This document shows, piece after piece, positions 45,903 to 54,360 of a stretch of DNA of 64,000 nucleotides. Position 1 is the stretch's first letter. Every line of letters begins with the position of its first letter. Origin of the DNA: Rhodohalobacter barkolensis (lineage in GTDB: Bacteria; Bacteroidota; Rhodothermia; Balneolales; Balneolaceae). A program made the translations under genes and the position numbers. The notes beneath the pieces were generated by a model that saw nothing but the letters and a program-made list of their open reading frames with translations, was not told the DNA's origin and searched no databases. The DNA lies in the NCBI RefSeq assembly GCF_002834295.1, contig NZ_PISP01000003.1, positions 1 through 64,000 of the forward strand. The letters run 5' to 3'.

Positions 45903-47453
45903 TTAAAGAGGCAGGTTGTCGTGCTTTTTCTTAGGCACACGATCTGCTTTATTATGACACAGCTCAAACGCCTTGATTAATTTAACCCGGGTTTCCGAAG
46001 GCAGTACCACATCATCGATAAAGCCCCTGGCTGCCGCTTTGTAGGGATGAGCAAACTCTTCACTGTAACGGTCTTCAAGTTCTTTCTGCTTCTCTTCAGG
46101 ATTATCAGCTTTCGCAATTTCTCGTCTGAATATAATTTCGACAGCCCCTTTGGTTCCCATCACGGCAATTTCTGCAGTTGGCCATGCAATATTGTAATCT
46201 GCCCGAATATGTTTCGAGTTCATTACATCATACGCGCCGCCATAGGCTTTACGCGTAATAACCGTCATTTTGGGCACAGTTGCCTCGCAAAACGCATAGA
46301 GTAATTTAGCTCCATGCTTGATGATTCCACCCCACTCCTGGTCCGTACCGGGCAAAAATCCGGGTACATCCTCAAACACAACCAATGGAATGTTAAAAGC
46401 ATCACAAAATCGTACAAATCTAGCACCCTTAAGTGATGCATCAATATCTAATACTCCCGCCAATGAAAGTGGCTGATTAGCCACAATCCCTACCGTGCGA
46501 CCATCCAGTCGCGCAAAACCGACCACAATGTTATCCGCATACCGTTCGTGAACCTCATAAAATGTATCCTTATCCATTACCCCATCAATCACATCTTTGA
46601 TGTCGTATGGCTTATTAGGGTTAAGAGGCACCAGATCATCCAATGCACCGGCCTTGGCAGCATCGGGCTCCTTAGACGGCATACCGGGGACTTTCTCTTC
46701 GCAGTTTTGCGGAATATAGCTGATCAGCTTTCGAATATTTTTCAAACAAACGGCATCATTCTCTTCTGCAAAATGTGCCACTCCTGATTTTACACCGTGG
46801 GCCGAAGCTCCTCCAAGCTCTTCGGAAGTAACCTCTTCATGAGTTACGGTTTTGACCACGTTTGGACCGGTTACAAACATATAACTGGTATTTTTCACCA
46901 TCGATACAAAATCTGTCAGTGCAGGACTGTAAACCGCCCCGCCGGCACAGGGCCCCATAATCGCTGAAATTTGAGGAATAACACCGGAGGCCATTGAGTT
47001 TCTCCAGAACACCTCTGCATATCCACCAAGTGAACTCACGCCTTCCTGAATTCTCGCACCGCCAGAATCATTCAATCCAATAACAGGAACGCCATTTTTC
47101 ATAGCCAAGTCCATTACTTTACAGATCTTTTCGGCATGTGTTTCTGAAAGTGATCCGCCAAAAACTGTAAAATCCTGACTGAATACATAAACTGGCCGGC
47201 CGTCAATCTTCCCGTACCCGGTTACTACACCATCGCCCAGAAACTGTTGATCTTCGAGCCCAAACGCAGAACTTCGGTGAGTTACAAAGGCGTCTATCTC
47301 TTCAAAACTATTTTTATCGAGCAGAATATCTATACGTTCACGGGCAGTGAGCTTTCCCTTCTCATGCTGCTTTTCGATCCGCTTTTCTCCGCCACCCTTT
47401 TTTGATTCTTCCCTAAGTTTGAATAGCCGTTCTACTTTTTCGTTTTCAGACAT
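45903..47453 (-). CDS. Acyl-CoA carboxylase beta subunit (propionyl-CoA type)
   Basis: Carboxyltransferase subunit of about 516 residues, start at the ATG 47453 (a TTG three codons upstream is also open). Family signs: [99 protein letters not shown], then the second crotonase-like domain with [29 protein letters not shown] and [23 protein letters not shown]. Length and motifs fit propionyl-CoA carboxylase beta or methylmalonyl-CoA decarboxylase alpha. No biotin carboxylase or biotin carrier is in the window. Follows the acidic unknown gene by 22 bp, so probably co-transcribed. Confidence 0.93.
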   Translation of the reverse strand: MSENEKVERLFKLREESKKGGGEKRIEKQHEKGKLTARERIDILLDKNSFEEIDAFVTHRSSAFGLEDQQFLGDGVVTGYGKIDGRPVYVFSQDFTVFGGSLSETHAEKICKVMDLAMKNGVPVIGLNDSGGARIQEGVSSLGGYAEVFWRNSMASGVIPQISAIMGPCAGGAVYSPALTDFVSMVKNTSYMFVTGPNVVKTVTHEEVTSEELGGASAHGVKSGVAHFAEENDAVCLKNIRKLISYIPQNCEEKVPGMPSKEPDAAKAGALDDLVPLNPNKPYDIKDVIDGVMDKDTFYEVHERYADNIVVGFARLDGRTVGIVANQPLSLAGVLDIDASLKGARFVRFCDAFNIPLVVFEDVPGFLPGTDQEWGGIIKHGAKLLYAFCEATVPKMTVITRKAYGGAYDVMNSKHIRADYNIAWPTAEIAVMGTKGAVEIIFRREIAKADNPEEKQKELEDRYSEEFAHPYKAAARGFIDDVVLPSETRVKLIKAFELCHNKADRVPKKKHDNLPL

Positions 47454-47475
47454 TATCTGCAATTAAAATTCTTTA

Positions 47476-49182
47476 TTATTTTCGCTCCTTGAAAAAGGTA
47501 TGAAGTCTGTCGGTAAAATCAACAGCAACTTCATCGAATATATCGATATGGTTACGATTGAAAATCTCATCTTTAATAAACTTCGATGCACTTTTCCAAT
47601 CATCTAAAAGCGCAATGTCTTCAAGAGACTCTTCGTAAGCCTTTTCTGATCCGCTAAAGATTTCACTTATAAACCGATTTTTCTCATCAGATAAAAACTC
47701 AATCAACGCTTCTGCCGTTGCTTCCAGACTTTCGTCAGCGTCTTCATCGTAACTGCCAAAAAAGCGATCCGCGAGTTTATCAGCCATTTCAAGCTTGTCA
47801 TCTCTATCCGATTTTTTCTTCCTGCGATCTTCTTCTGAAGCAACACTGCTGAGATCTTCTCTTTCTAAAAACGCTCTCCAGATTGGCACGTCTTCTTCAT
47901 CATCGGTTTCGTTGTAAAGCTCAATCGACTTCACACCTGTATCATCTTCGTCATCAGGTCTATCGGTTTCGGCCAAGTCTTCTACTTCAGATTCTGATGT
48001 AGTTTTATCCTCATCCACATGATCTTCATCATCGTTATCATCGCCGGAAATAGCCTTCCACTTACTTAAAAGATCGGTGTGAAGTTTTTTGGGATCCTCA
48101 TCTTCCTCCTCTTCATCAAGGGTAAGATTCCCACTTCTGTAGTCGGAGGATGATTTCTTCAAATTCATCTCTTTATAGAGATTCTCCTCCTCATTCTCCT
48201 GATCTTCCTGATCTAATCGAAATTTTGAGTGAAGCTCCTCTTCTGACTCATCACTGTCTTTGGAAATTTCTGCCTCTTCGTCTTCTTCCGGCAGTGAATC
48301 CCCTCTTCGTTTCTGAAATGAGTTCAGAATAGAATCTTCGGCATCTTCGTTCTCATCATCTCCTTTCTCAGTAACCTGCGTTTCCTGAACCGGAGGTTTA
48401 GGTCCAGTCTTTTTGTCGGTATCAGGTTTTTGAGTTTTTACAACATCTTCATCCTCATCAAGCAGCTGCTCGGGTGAAGACATAACTTCAATAAATTCGG
48501 TACGATTCAGTGACTTATTCAGCCGATCAAAAACCCTGGAGATTTTTTTACGCCCTTTATCTTCAAAATAGACCCGAAACAGATCTGTATCTACGGATGG
48601 GCCGGCCAGAACAAAAAGAGGCTCCAGTTCCTTTGCCCAATCCAGGGAATTAAAGGAGGAGATTAATTTTTCATCAATCTGGCCAATGATTTTTTTACAA
48701 TCATCTATAACCAACTCGGTTTTATTCTTCTTTTCCATGTAACGGATCAATGCGGCCGCAAGCGGTCTGCCGATTGTTACATATCGAATTCTCTTTTTCA
48801 GTTTTTCAATCGAGAGTGAGGTGTCGCTGCCAAATAGAATTTCCGGAATAGCTTTGCGAGGTTGTGTTGCCAGTTCCAATGCATCGGCAACAGCGGTTTC
48901 CAAAAGAGGAGCCGCATAAGATGAAGGCATTCGTACTTCTGCTTTAATCGCTTCCAGAAAGTTTTTCCATGCAAATCGAACTGAATCACCATCCATATCC
49001 GCCCATTCTGTTTCAGGCGGACCTACGGATTCACTCAAATTTTGGTGCATTTCAAGGATCACTCTCTCTGTGATAAAAGGAGGAATGTCCAGAACCTGAA
49101 GATCGTCCGGGGTGTAAAACTCTCTGAATCGGGGTAGCTGAGCTGTCAGCTTCTCAGTGATGTGGCGTACTATTCGCTCCAT
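47476..49182 (-). CDS. Unknown protein with long acidic linker
   Basis: Not recognised. 568 residues in three parts: a helical N-terminal domain (1-235, no signal peptide; many Ile/Leu/Lys heptads), an acidic low-complexity linker (236-455, rich in Asp/Glu/Ser), and a helical C-terminal domain (462-568). Inside the linker short basic-hydrophobic islands recur: around ILNSFQKRRGDS (285-296), LHSKFRL (317-323), LYKEMNLKK (335-343), LHTDLLSKWKAIS (367-379) and IWRAFLEREDL (434-444). They look like linear interaction motifs on a string. The gene precedes the carboxylase beta gene by 22 bp on the same strand. Cytoplasmic; function unknown. Confidence 0.9.
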   Translation of the reverse strand: MERIVRHITEKLTAQLPRFREFYTPDDLQVLDIPPFITERVILEMHQNLSESVGPPETEWADMDGDSVRFAWKNFLEAIKAEVRMPSSYAAPLLETAVADALELATQPRKAIPEILFGSDTSLSIEKLKKRIRYVTIGRPLAAALIRYMEKKNKTELVIDDCKKIIGQIDEKLISSFNSLDWAKELEPLFVLAGPSVDTDLFRVYFEDKGRKKISRVFDRLNKSLNRTEFIEVMSSPEQLLDEDEDVVKTQKPDTDKKTGPKPPVQETQVTEKGDDENEDAEDSILNSFQKRRGDSLPEEDEEAEISKDSDESEEELHSKFRLDQEDQENEEENLYKEMNLKKSSSDYRSGNLTLDEEEEDEDPKKLHTDLLSKWKAISGDDNDDEDHVDEDKTTSESEVEDLAETDRPDDEDDTGVKSIELYNETDDEEDVPIWRAFLEREDLSSVASEEDRRKKKSDRDDKLEMADKLADRFFGSYDEDADESLEATAEALIEFLSDEKNRFISEIFSGSEKAYEESLEDIALLDDWKSASKFIKDEIFNRNHIDIFDEVAVDFTDRLHTFFKERK

Positions 49183-49330
49183 ATCCTTTTATATTTACTT
49201 ATTCTGTAAATGTATTTAGATCTCTATTATAAAAACTTTTCTTCAATAACTTTGCAACCAATTTTGATTCAATTTCATAAAACCTCTCTTTTTTCTTCAT
49301 TTTGCATCTCTTTAAATTTACCTTCCAATC

Positions 49331-49954
49331 ATGATTGAGATTAAAGCGCAAAATATTGAAAAAAAATATGGTACAAAGCGTGTACTTACGGGCATCGACT
49401 TTCACTACCAATCCTCCGTTTTGGGGATCGCCGGTTCAAATGGGTCCGGTAAATCAACACTTTTAAAAATGTTATCCGGTTTATTAAAACCTACATCCGG
49501 AAATATTTTCTGGAATATAGATGGTGCTGATTTTTTACCTAAAGCAATTAGTCCCTATCTCGGTTTTGCAGCTCCATATATTCAACTATATGAAGAACTA
49601 ACCGTCGAAGAAAATTTACGTTTTTTAGTGAATCTTCAAAAAAACTCTGTTATAGAAGATCTTAATGCCCTATTGAGCCGATTCGAAGTAAAAAAGTTTC
49701 GTAATTCCCTCTACGGTAACCTTTCAACAGGTCAGCAGCAACGGGTAAAATTAGCATCAACCGTAATAAAAAATCCATCCATTCTAATGCTGGATGAACC
49801 CGGTTCAAACCTGGATGAAAAAGGTAAAGTTTTAATTCAATCCCTTGTTCAATCTTTTCGTGAAGATGAACGAATGGTTATCATCGCCTCCAATCAAACG
49901 GATGAACTCGACATGTGCGACCATCAAATCGACCTGAACAATCTTAAAAATTAA
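49331..49954 (+). CDS. Orphan ABC transporter ATPase, CcmA-like
   Basis: 207-residue ATP-binding subunit. Walker A GSNGSGKST, signature NLSTGQQQRVKLAS, Walker B SILMLDEPGSNLD. The switch (H-loop) position reads ASNQTDE, with Asn where His is usual. Short single-domain ATPases of this kind include CcmA, the heme-export ATPase of cytochrome c maturation, but ccmB is not adjacent, so the assignment is loose. It is followed 4 bp later by an M29 aminopeptidase gene, an unlikely functional partner. Confidence 0.82.
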   Translation: MIEIKAQNIEKKYGTKRVLTGIDFHYQSSVLGIAGSNGSGKSTLLKMLSGLLKPTSGNIFWNIDGADFLPKAISPYLGFAAPYIQLYEELTVEENLRFLVNLQKNSVIEDLNALLSRFEVKKFRNSLYGNLSTGQQQRVKLASTVIKNPSILMLDEPGSNLDEKGKVLIQSLVQSFREDERMVIIASNQTDELDMCDHQIDLNNLKN

Positions 49955-49958
49955 CTCT

Positions 49959-51059
49959 ATGTATACTTCAGAAGACCGAAAATTAGCTCTGCAACTTCTT
50001 AACCACAGTGTAGAACTGAAAAAGGGAGAAAATATTATGCTTCAGCTTGTGGGGCTGAACGGTATCGGATTAATTCGGGCGCTCACCGAAGAGGTTAGAA
50101 ACAAAGGAGCGCATCCCTTTATCAAAATTGAGGATCCTGAAATTAACCGATTGCTGCTTGAAAAGGGTGATGATCATTTTTGGGAAAATCAAACCGAGAC
50201 CGACCAGCTGCCTTTGATGAAACAGATGGATGCTTTTATCGGTATCCGGGCAGCTGAAAATATCTACGAAAATTCTGAGGTACCTAAAGAATCGAACCGA
50301 GCCTATTCACAGAAATTCCTGAATCCGGTTCACTTCGAAGAGCGTGTAAATCACACAAATTGGGCTGTACTGAGATATCCATCCGCAGCTTTTGCCATGA
50401 ACGCCAAAATGCCCACCGAGAAGTTTCGAGAATTTTACTATAAAGCCTGCCTTTTCGATTACAACAAACTGGAGCAGGCTATGAAGCCGCTCGAAGAACT
50501 TCTTCGGAAAACAGATCTCATTGAACTTAAGGGAGAAGGAACAGATATCAGTTTCTCAGTAAAAGGGCAAAACTGGATTCCCTGTTTCGGGAAACGGAAT
50601 ATTCCGGACGGCGAACTGTTTTCGTCACCCATCATCGACTCTATTAATGGCCACATCACTTATGCCCCATCCGTCTACCAAGGAAAGCCGTTTGAATTTG
50701 TAAAGCTTGAAGTTGAAAATGGTGTCGTCACAGATTTTGATTCATCAAATAACTCTGCCCTTGAAGAAATTCTCGACACGGATGAAGGTGCCAAACGATT
50801 CGGTGAGTTTAGTTTTGGGCTGAACCCGATTATCAGCGAGCCGATGTACGACATCCTGTTTGATGAAAAAATCTATGGATCAAATCACCTTACCCTTGGA
50901 AATGACTACGAAATTGCTCCCAATGGAAATGAGAGTAATATCCATTGGGATCTGGTCTGCATCGGAGCGGATGTGTACCTGGATGGAGAGCTGATTCGAA
51001 AAGGAAGACAATTTGTAAAGGACGAACTGAAAGGGTTAAATCCTGAATCTTTGGTTTAG
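49959..51059 (+). CDS. M29 family aminopeptidase
   Basis: 366-residue zinc/cobalt aminopeptidase of the AmpS/PepS/AmpII family. Seen: YTSEDRKLALQLLNHSVELKKGENIMLQL N-terminus, LKGEGTDISFSVKGQNW, NIPDGELFSSPIIDSINGHITY with the first metal ligand Glu, and the C-terminal ligand cluster in NESNIHWDLV. Cytoplasmic, releases N-terminal residues from peptides. Follows the ABC ATPase by 4 bp; ends in front of a strong terminator. Confidence 0.93.
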   Translation: MYTSEDRKLALQLLNHSVELKKGENIMLQLVGLNGIGLIRALTEEVRNKGAHPFIKIEDPEINRLLLEKGDDHFWENQTETDQLPLMKQMDAFIGIRAAENIYENSEVPKESNRAYSQKFLNPVHFEERVNHTNWAVLRYPSAAFAMNAKMPTEKFREFYYKACLFDYNKLEQAMKPLEELLRKTDLIELKGEGTDISFSVKGQNWIPCFGKRNIPDGELFSSPIIDSINGHITYAPSVYQGKPFEFVKLEVENGVVTDFDSSNNSALEEILDTDEGAKRFGEFSFGLNPIISEPMYDILFDEKIYGSNHLTLGNDYEIAPNGNESNIHWDLVCIGADVYLDGELIRKGRQFVKDELKGLNPESLV

Positions 51060-51080
51060 CAAAAGGTCAGCTTTAAAAAC

Positions 51081-51163
51081 AAAAACCTCCAAGGATTCAG
51101 AATCCTTGGAGGTTTTTTATTGAATTTAATTTTCTCGTCAGCACGCTTTAGGCGGTCAGACGG
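51081..51163 (+). repeat. Composite repeat, copy 1 (terminator plus palindromic tail)
   Basis: First half: perfect 17-bp terminator stem AAAAACCTCCAAGGATT/AATCCTTGGAGGTTTTT with loop CAG (51081-51117), serving the aminopeptidase gene. Second half: CGTCAGCACGCTTT (51136-51149) and GGTCAGACGG (51154-51163), an imperfect palindrome. The same two-part unit recurs at 54227-54307, in the same orientation, on the other side of the TonB-dependent receptor gene. Confidence 0.8.
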
Positions 51164-51449
51164 ATAAAGGAATTTCAACCCCCACTTTAAATCCGGCTGA
51201 ACAGATTTCCTTACGCACCCTCTTTGCTTATTTTTATTAACTACTTCTTTCAAGCCCCTAACCTTATTAGTCTTTATACGCTTTTGGATTGAACGATTTA
51301 TCTTGAAATCTGCTTTTTATAAAAATACCGGCTGCATCAGGGTACATTTCTGCAGTCTGTATAGAAGAAGTAAGACCATTTGGGAGTTGCCTCATCTGTA
51401 TTCCAATAGTCTGCTTCAACAGATAAATCGCAATTAAATATCTCTTCAT
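51164..51449. other. Intergenic region before the TonB receptor
   Basis: No convincing gene or RNA. An open 60-codon frame on the minus strand (51267-51449) begins at the CATATG that also holds the receptor's start; it has no recognisable domain and is not annotated. No clear promoter motif was identified; the receptor's own promoter must be here. Confidence 0.5.
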
Positions 51450-54203
51450 ATGATACCAAAGCTCTTACAAAACAAAACGTATCGCACTTATTTAAAGGTA
51501 GTTAGTTCCTTGGCATTCCTGTTTGTGTTTACAGCTACACAAGCATTTGCTCAACGCGGAACCGTAGAAGGTGTCGTTTCAGATACCGACAATAATCCGT
51601 TACCGGGTGCCAATGTAGTGTTGGTTGGTGAAAATATTGGTACATCAACAAATCCCGATGGTGAATATTCAATTAACGCGCCGGCCGGCGATTACACACT
51701 GCAGGTCAGCTTTCTGGGATATCAAACGAATCGTCAGTCTATCTCAATATTGTCAGGTGAAACACTCACGGTAAACATCACTCTAGAAACGGCTACTGTG
51801 GGCGGGGATGAAGTCGTTGTTTTGGGTACACGTCGTCAGGGCCGAACCATCACACAATCACCCGTACCTGTTGATGTAATCAGTGCCGAAGAAGTGCAGG
51901 CGACTGGTTTTTCTCAAACTACAGCCGTGATTCGCGCGCTGGTTCCATCGTTTAACTCCCCTGAATCTTCCATTACAGACGGTACAGATCATGTTCGTCC
52001 GGCCACACTTCGCGGTTTAGGACCGGATCAAACCCTGGTTTTGATTAACGGGAAAAGACGACATACAAGCGCCATTCTTCATGTAAATGGTTCTGTAGGT
52101 CGCGGTGCTACCGGTGTTGACTTGAACTCCATACCTGTGAATATGATTGAACGAATTGAAGTTTTACGGGATGGAGCGGCGGCTCAATACGGATCTGATG
52201 CCATTGCGGGTGTAATCAATATTGTTCTTAAAAATTCTACAGGGTTGGATGCCTCTTTCTCTTACGGGCAAAACCTGACTCAGGAAGAGAGAGGCTACGC
52301 CCCTAATCAAGCTCTGCCAGATGGTGGATCAACTGCCGGTTTTCAAAGTTCTCCATACTACCCGGGCCAAGAAGATGTATGGCATCATGATGGAAAAACT
52401 GTAAACCTCCATCTTGGATACGGTTTTGAACTCCCAAACAATGGTCAGCTCTATGTATCAGGCCAGTATCGTGATCGGGGAATTACAAATCGGGCCGGAA
52501 TTGACCCAAGACCAAATTATCCGGAAGTGAATGGTGATCCCGATCCACGTGAATTTACGTTTGATCGCATCAACCACCGTTATGGTTCAGGTGATCTTCT
52601 GGATGTGAGTGGATTTTTTAGCGGTAATATGGAAGTTGCCGATGATGTTGAACTTTATGCCTTTGGCGGGATCAGCCTGCGTGAAGGTGAAACCGGAGGA
52701 TTTTATCGGCGTGCTCTGGACGGCAGAAATGTCCCCGAATACTATCCCGATGGATTTCTACCTTTAATCACATCCAATGTATATGATGGATCTTTTGCTG
52801 CCGGTTTAAAAGGACGAGCCGGTGACTGGAGTTACGACTTCAGTCAGGTTTATGGCCATAACTCTCTGGAATACGGTGTAACCAACTCGGTGAACACATC
52901 CATTGGAGTTGGCAGCCCTACCACGTTCAAAGCCGGAACACTGGCATTTGATCAGGCAACCACAAATCTTGATTTTGTGAGAACAGCTGATATCGGAACC
53001 GCCCAGCCATTGAGTATTGCTTTGGGTAGTGAATTTCGATACGAACTCTATAGAATCATCAGAGGTGATGCAGAATCATATGCCGATGGCGGGAACGGAG
53101 CTGCACCCGGTGCACAGGTATTTCCAGGATTCTCACCGCGTAATGAACAGAATGAAGATCGTTACAGTATCGCAGCCTATGCCGATCTGGAAACGGACAT
53201 CATTGATCCGTGGACTCTGGGATTAGCCGGACGATTTGAAAGCTACAGCGATTTTGGAAATACACTTACAGGTAAGCTTTCGACCCGGTTTGAACTTGTG
53301 GAAGGACTCGCTGTAAGGGGAGCCGCCAGCACAGGGTTCCGTGCTCCATCGCTTGCCCAATCGTACTTTACATCCATCGCTACCGTATTCATTGATGGAA
53401 CACCTTTTGAAGTGGGAACTTTCCCTGTAAATTCTACTGCCGCGCAAGCTTTGGGAGCCGAATCTTTAGAGGCTGAAACTTCTGTAAACCTGAGTGCAGG
53501 TGCCACGTTCGAACGCGGTAATTTCTCTCTAACAGCCGACGTCTATCGCATTACCATAGACGATCGAGTAGTATTCACCGAAAACTTTACCGGTGAAGAC
53601 CTGGCAACATTCCTGCAGAATCAGGGAATTAATGCAACAGGCGGGCGATATTTCACAAATGCTGTGGATACGGAAACACAGGGTATAGATATCATCGCTC
53701 GATACGGTTTCAATCTCGCCGATAATTCAACCCTGCGCTTTACACTGGGGATGAATTTCAATGAGACTGAAATTACCAATAAAGATGAAATCGATACGCC
53801 CTCCGAACTTCAGGGCCTTACAGACGTACCGTTGTTTGGGCGTGTAGAGATTGGGCGGTTCGAGGTAGGTCAGCCAAGCAGCAACATCAACTTTATGGCC
53901 AACTACTCTCGTGACCACTGGTCGGTGATGCTTCGCGCTGTCCGATACGGTGAAATTGAAGTGCTTCGAGCAAACCCTGATGAAGACCAGGTGTACGGAA
54001 ATGTATTTTCGACAGATCTGGAGTTCACTTATAACATCAGTGAAACCGTTCGATTCTCATTAGGCGGAAACAACATCTTTGATGTCTATCCGGACAAAAC
54101 ATTCCAGGGTAACAGCTTTAACGGAATCTTCCAGTATTCCGGATTTTCGCCTTCAGGATTTGAAGGACGTTATGTCTATTCCCGACTTACAATTAATATC
54201 TAA
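51450..54203 (+). CDS. TonB-dependent outer-membrane receptor
   Basis: 917 residues: signal peptide (SLAFLFVFTATQAFAQ), a carboxypeptidase-like regulatory domain at about 37-115 (GVVSDTDNNPLPGANVVLVG ... LQVSFLGYQT), a plug domain (about 130-265; QSPVPVDVISAEEVQATGF, LRGLGPDQTLVLINGKRRHTS, IERIEVLRDGAAAQYGSDAIAGVINIVLKN) and a long 22-stranded barrel ending GRYVYSRLTINI. Energised by TonB-ExbBD to take up iron complexes, vitamins or oligomers; no SusD-like partner follows, so a SusC role is unlikely. Flanked by two copies of a composite intergenic repeat. Confidence 0.95.
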   Translation: MIPKLLQNKTYRTYLKVVSSLAFLFVFTATQAFAQRGTVEGVVSDTDNNPLPGANVVLVGENIGTSTNPDGEYSINAPAGDYTLQVSFLGYQTNRQSISILSGETLTVNITLETATVGGDEVVVLGTRRQGRTITQSPVPVDVISAEEVQATGFSQTTAVIRALVPSFNSPESSITDGTDHVRPATLRGLGPDQTLVLINGKRRHTSAILHVNGSVGRGATGVDLNSIPVNMIERIEVLRDGAAAQYGSDAIAGVINIVLKNSTGLDASFSYGQNLTQEERGYAPNQALPDGGSTAGFQSSPYYPGQEDVWHHDGKTVNLHLGYGFELPNNGQLYVSGQYRDRGITNRAGIDPRPNYPEVNGDPDPREFTFDRINHRYGSGDLLDVSGFFSGNMEVADDVELYAFGGISLREGETGGFYRRALDGRNVPEYYPDGFLPLITSNVYDGSFAAGLKGRAGDWSYDFSQVYGHNSLEYGVTNSVNTSIGVGSPTTFKAGTLAFDQATTNLDFVRTADIGTAQPLSIALGSEFRYELYRIIRGDAESYADGGNGAAPGAQVFPGFSPRNEQNEDRYSIAAYADLETDIIDPWTLGLAGRFESYSDFGNTLTGKLSTRFELVEGLAVRGAASTGFRAPSLAQSYFTSIATVFIDGTPFEVGTFPVNSTAAQALGAESLEAETSVNLSAGATFERGNFSLTADVYRITIDDRVVFTENFTGEDLATFLQNQGINATGGRYFTNAVDTETQGIDIIARYGFNLADNSTLRFTLGMNFNETEITNKDEIDTPSELQGLTDVPLFGRVEIGRFEVGQPSSNINFMANYSRDHWSVMLRAVRYGEIEVLRANPDEDQVYGNVFSTDLEFTYNISETVRFSLGGNNIFDVYPDKTFQGNSFNGIFQYSGFSPSGFEGRYVYSRLTINI

Positions 54204-54226
54204 TTCCCGGGCCTGACCCATAAAAC

Positions 54227-54307
54227 AAAAACCTCCAAGGTTTCGAAAACCTTGGAGGTTTTTTATTGGATCAAACTCCCGTCAGCACGCTTTGTGCGGG
54301 CAGACGG
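54227..54307 (+). repeat. Composite repeat, copy 2 (terminator plus palindromic tail)
   Basis: Terminator stem AAAAACCTCCAAGGTTT (54227-54243) and AAACCTTGGAGGTTTTT (54247-54263) with loop CGA ends the receptor transcript. The tail CGTCAGCACGCTTT (54280-54293) with GGGCAGACGG (54298-54307) matches copy 1 and here forms a better palindrome: CCCGTC and GACGGG at the ends, GCAC and GTGC inside. Confidence 0.8.
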
Positions 54308-54360
54308 GTGACCCTAAATCTATATCATTATATCCGCGTATAGCGGTCTGCCGGGTTTAT

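Noticed and set aside
51267-51449. 60-codon minus-strand frame next to the TonB receptor start
   Set aside because: Its start shares the palindromic CATATG with the receptor start codon, it has no recognisable domain or ribosome-binding site, and it overlaps the receptor's expected promoter region.
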